Assembly: GCA_030039975.1 (NCBI GenBank)
Contig: JASHUO010000005.1
Coordinates: forward strand, 1-6,716
Direction: 5' to 3'
DNA from: Alphaproteobacteria bacterium
Lineage (GTDB): Bacteria > Pseudomonadota > Alphaproteobacteria > ATCC43930 > CGMCC-115725
Length of the DNA: 6,716 bases
The notes below the pieces were generated by a model. That model was not told the origin of the DNA and did not search any database. It worked only from the letters and a program-made list of their open reading frames with translations. Below, one piece after another: positions 5,351-6,716 of the stretch. The position numbers and the translations under genes are program-made. Position 1 is the first letter of the stretch; every line of letters begins with the position of its first letter.

Positions 5351-6337
5351 GTGACAACCGGCGACAATCCGCCGCGGCAAGGGCCGAGCGAAGTTCATGC
5401 CACCCAGGCGCTGCTTGCGACGTTGTGCGAGTGGCACAACGGCGAAGCGCCGGGGCGTTATGGGCGCGCGCGCACGACCGTGGTTAACTGGGATTTCTCC
5501 GGCCTCGATTTCCGGCGGATGAACTTCGCCGACGCCACCTTCCTCGACTGCACCTTCCGCAACGCCGATCTGCGCGGCGCCGTGTTTCACCGCTCGAAGC
5601 TGTGGGGCGCTTATTTCGACGACGCCGATTTGTCCGGCAGCAATTTCGCCGAGGCCGATCTCTCGCCCGGGGACGAACGCGGTCAATCCGGCCGCGCCAG
5701 CGACGCGCCGCGGCGCAGCACGCGGCTGGTGCGCACGGTGCTGCGCGATACCGATTTCACCGACGCCAAGCTGCGCCATGTCGAATTCGATTGCGCCACG
5801 CTCGAACGCACATCGTTGCGGCGCAGCGACCTCGCCGGCGCACGTTTCCGCTGCGCCGAGATCATCGACGTCGCGCTCGAAGGCGCGAGTCTTGCCGGCG
5901 CCGATTTCACCGGCGCGGCGGTGCGCGGCGAAGCGCGGCGGAAGGTCGAGAGCGCCGGCGTTCATCTCGTCTCGATGGAGCTGCCGGCCGAAGAGGTGCA
6001 GCGCCATCTCCGCGCGCATGAACTCTGGGTGCGCAGCGGCGGACGCCGCGGCAAGCGCGCCGAGCTCGTCGGCTACGACCTTTCCGGCTTCGATTTCTCC
6101 GGCGCACTGCTCGCGGCGGCGCGCCTTGACCGCTCGATCTTCGCCGAAGCGCGCTTCGCCGACGCGATGCTCGCCGCGGCGCGCTTTCGCGGGGCCAATC
6201 TGCGCGGCGCCGATTTCACCAATGCCGATCTGCGCGGCGCCGATCTGCGCGGCGCCAATCTGCGCGAAGCGAAGCTCGCCGATGCCCTGATCGGCAAGCT
6301 CCCCGGCACAACGCTGACCACGCGGCTCGCGCCTTGA
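5351..6337 (+). CDS. Pentapeptide-repeat protein, two-module
   Basis: A 328-residue protein with no signal peptide or membrane span. Pentapeptide repeats of the A(D/N)LXX type fold as a right-handed quadrilateral beta-helix. Three runs are visible: residues 48-105 (e.g. NADLRGAVF), 126-195 (ASLAGADFTGAA) and 239-315 (GANLRGADFTNADLRGADLR), the last being the most regular. Between runs two and three is HELWVRSGGRRGKRAEL (223-239), a helical leader seen before repeats in many bacterial pentapeptide proteins; residues 19-45 look like a diverged copy of it. The linker at 106-125 is polar and charged. The start is GTG 5351, with GGGAG at 5342-5346. Some family members mimic DNA and protect gyrase (Qnr, MfpA), but nothing here shows that, and most have no known role. 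It appears to be a single-gene unit. Confidence 0.93.
   Translation: MTTGDNPPRQGPSEVHATQALLATLCEWHNGEAPGRYGRARTTVVNWDFSGLDFRRMNFADATFLDCTFRNADLRGAVFHRSKLWGAYFDDADLSGSNFAEADLSPGDERGQSGRASDAPRRSTRLVRTVLRDTDFTDAKLRHVEFDCATLERTSLRRSDLAGARFRCAEIIDVALEGASLAGADFTGAAVRGEARRKVESAGVHLVSMELPAEEVQRHLRAHELWVRSGGRRGKRAELVGYDLSGFDFSGALLAAARLDRSIFAEARFADAMLAAARFRGANLRGADFTNADLRGADLRGANLREAKLADALIGKLPGTTLTTRLAP
6191..6265 (+). repeat. 15-bp tandem repeat inside the pentapeptide gene
   Basis: Five head-to-tail 15-bp units in the reading frame, each encoding one pentapeptide. Units 4 and 5 (6236-6250 and 6251-6265) differ at one base, and units 1 and 3 are nearly the same. Such low divergence suggests recent unit duplication or homogenisation, whereas earlier repeats in the gene have diverged strongly. 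Confidence 0.85.
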
Positions 6338-6353
6338 GGCGCGGCAGCGCGAC

Positions 6354-6380
6354 CGACAGGCCGGCGCGGCCCGGCCGTCG
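6354..6380 (+). terminator. Strong hairpin after the pentapeptide gene
   Basis: Starting 17 nt after the stop codon, CGAC-A-GGCCGG pairs with CCGGCC-GTCG around a 6-nt loop (6365-6370): a 10-bp stem with one bulged A. The position fits a terminator, but the following bases (TCTCCCCC) are not a proper U-tract, so this may be a transcript-stabilising structure or part of factor-dependent termination. Confidence 0.4.
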
Positions 6381-6517
6381 TCTCCCCCGGCGCCAAGGCG
6401 TTACCCTCGGCGGCTATCAGGACGGCGGAGATGCGGGGCGTTCGGTCCCGCAAGCTTCTCGCGCTGGCTCCGATCCGCCCTGCTTCACCGGCCGCGGCCG
6501 GGTATTTCATCTGGGGT
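6381..6517. other. Noncoding stretch with a 14-bp perfect palindrome
   Basis: I see no supported gene between the hairpin after the pentapeptide gene and the hairpin after the right-edge gene. Frames open here have neither ribosome sites nor protein-like composition. The one clear feature is CCGGCCGCGGCCGG (6488-6501), a perfect 14-bp palindrome made only of G and C. Confidence 0.4.
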
Positions 6518-6540
6518 GGCCTCCGGGATTCCAGTAGGCC
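6518..6540 (-). terminator. Hairpin directly after the right-edge gene
   Basis: On the minus strand, GGCCT-A-CTGG pairs with CCGG-AGGCC around an AATC loop: 9 bp (one U-G pair) with one bulged A. It begins 2 nt after the TAG of the leftward gene, a position typical for a terminator or 3'-end stabiliser. No T-tract follows. Confidence 0.4.
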
Positions 6541-6541
6541 G

Positions 6542-6716
6542 CTAGAACAGCGTCTGCCTCGATTGGTAGAACTTCTGATAGCCTTTCGCCATCATGCAGT
6601 CGTTGACCGCTTCGGAAGCTTCCGATCGCGTGATGGTCAGACCGCCCTTCGCCGCCTCCGCGCTTGCGCTTCCTGATCCTCCCTCGCACAGCTTGAGATC
6701 TTTTTCCATCGTACCC
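6542..6716 (-). CDS. C-terminal part of a small two-cysteine protein (5' end uncertain)
   Basis: The leftward frame at the window edge ends in a convincing protein tail. Key features are a cysteine in LKLCEGG, an Ala/Gly/Ser-rich linker, then VNDCMMAKGYQKF and the end QSRQTLF. A pair of cysteines with a C-x-x-A-K-G-Y motif near the C-terminus is common in small envelope lipoproteins of Proteobacteria, where the two cysteines probably form a disulfide; that suggests a periplasmic or outer-membrane location. An ATG at 6709 could start a 55-residue protein, with only a GGG upstream before the edge. I think it more likely that the frame continues to the right and that a signal peptide with lipobox lies outside the window. 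Confidence 0.6.
   Translation of the reverse strand, partial: GTMEKDLKLCEGGSGSASAEAAKGGLTITRSEASEAVNDCMMAKGYQKFYQSRQTLF

Noticed and set aside
5173..5487. Frame from GTG 5173 upstream of and into the pentapeptide gene
   Set aside because: No ribosome site, most of its second half overlaps the pentapeptide gene out of frame, and its composition changes abruptly at that boundary.
5348..6019. Minus-strand open frame (223 codons) with repeated Val-Gly-Glu-Ile motifs
   Set aside because: The repetition comes from the complementary strand of the pentapeptide repeats; there is no independent start signal or domain.
6191..6265. Short regular repeats as a possible CRISPR array
   Set aside because: The units are contiguous 15-bp in-frame repeats without spacers and encode the A(D/N)LXX pentapeptides.

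Overview
The window looks like GC-rich alphaproteobacterial chromosome, plausibly Hyphomicrobiales (Rhizobiales). That is inferred from the strong GC bias at third codon positions, the style of the two-component proteins and the kind of metabolic genes present; no rRNA, tRNA or other taxonomic marker is here. There is no transposase, integrase, CRISPR array, tRNA or phage gene. The two edge genes are cut by the window, not visibly broken.

Left part (1-2281). A class I adenylate-forming acyl-CoA synthetase runs leftward out of the window. Its start region nearly touches that of a rightward DsbA-fold protein of the 2-hydroxychromene-2-carboxylate isomerase / kappa-GST family. The two may share a compact divergent control region and a catabolic or detoxification role. 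Behind the isomerase is a 209-bp gap holding a candidate 27-residue single-span membrane peptide with a strong ribosome binding site, and then a GC-rich hairpin.

Centre (2282-4954). A leftward stand-alone receiver protein is divergent, across a 154-bp intergenic region, from a classical two-component operon: an OmpR/PhoB-type response regulator followed 5 nt later by a membrane HAMP/HisKA/HATPase sensor kinase. All key phosphotransfer residues are intact in all three proteins. The signal and target genes cannot be read from the sequence.

Right part (4899-6716). A 72-residue unrecognised protein is encoded leftward and runs 56 bp into the 3' end of the kinase gene. After a noncoding stretch with several inverted repeats comes a 328-residue pentapeptide-repeat protein that appears to be built from two copies of a 'helical leader plus beta-helix' module. 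The right edge holds the end of a leftward gene for a small two-cysteine protein with a C-x-x-A-K-G-Y motif, preceded by a noncoding region with two hairpins and a 14-bp palindrome.

I do not see a clear new multi-gene system. The items most worth a second look are the micro-ORF at 2150-2233 with its possible Shine-Dalgarno-masking hairpin, the stand-alone receiver beside a complete two-component operon, the overlapping small gene at 4899-5117, and the duplicated architecture of the pentapeptide protein.
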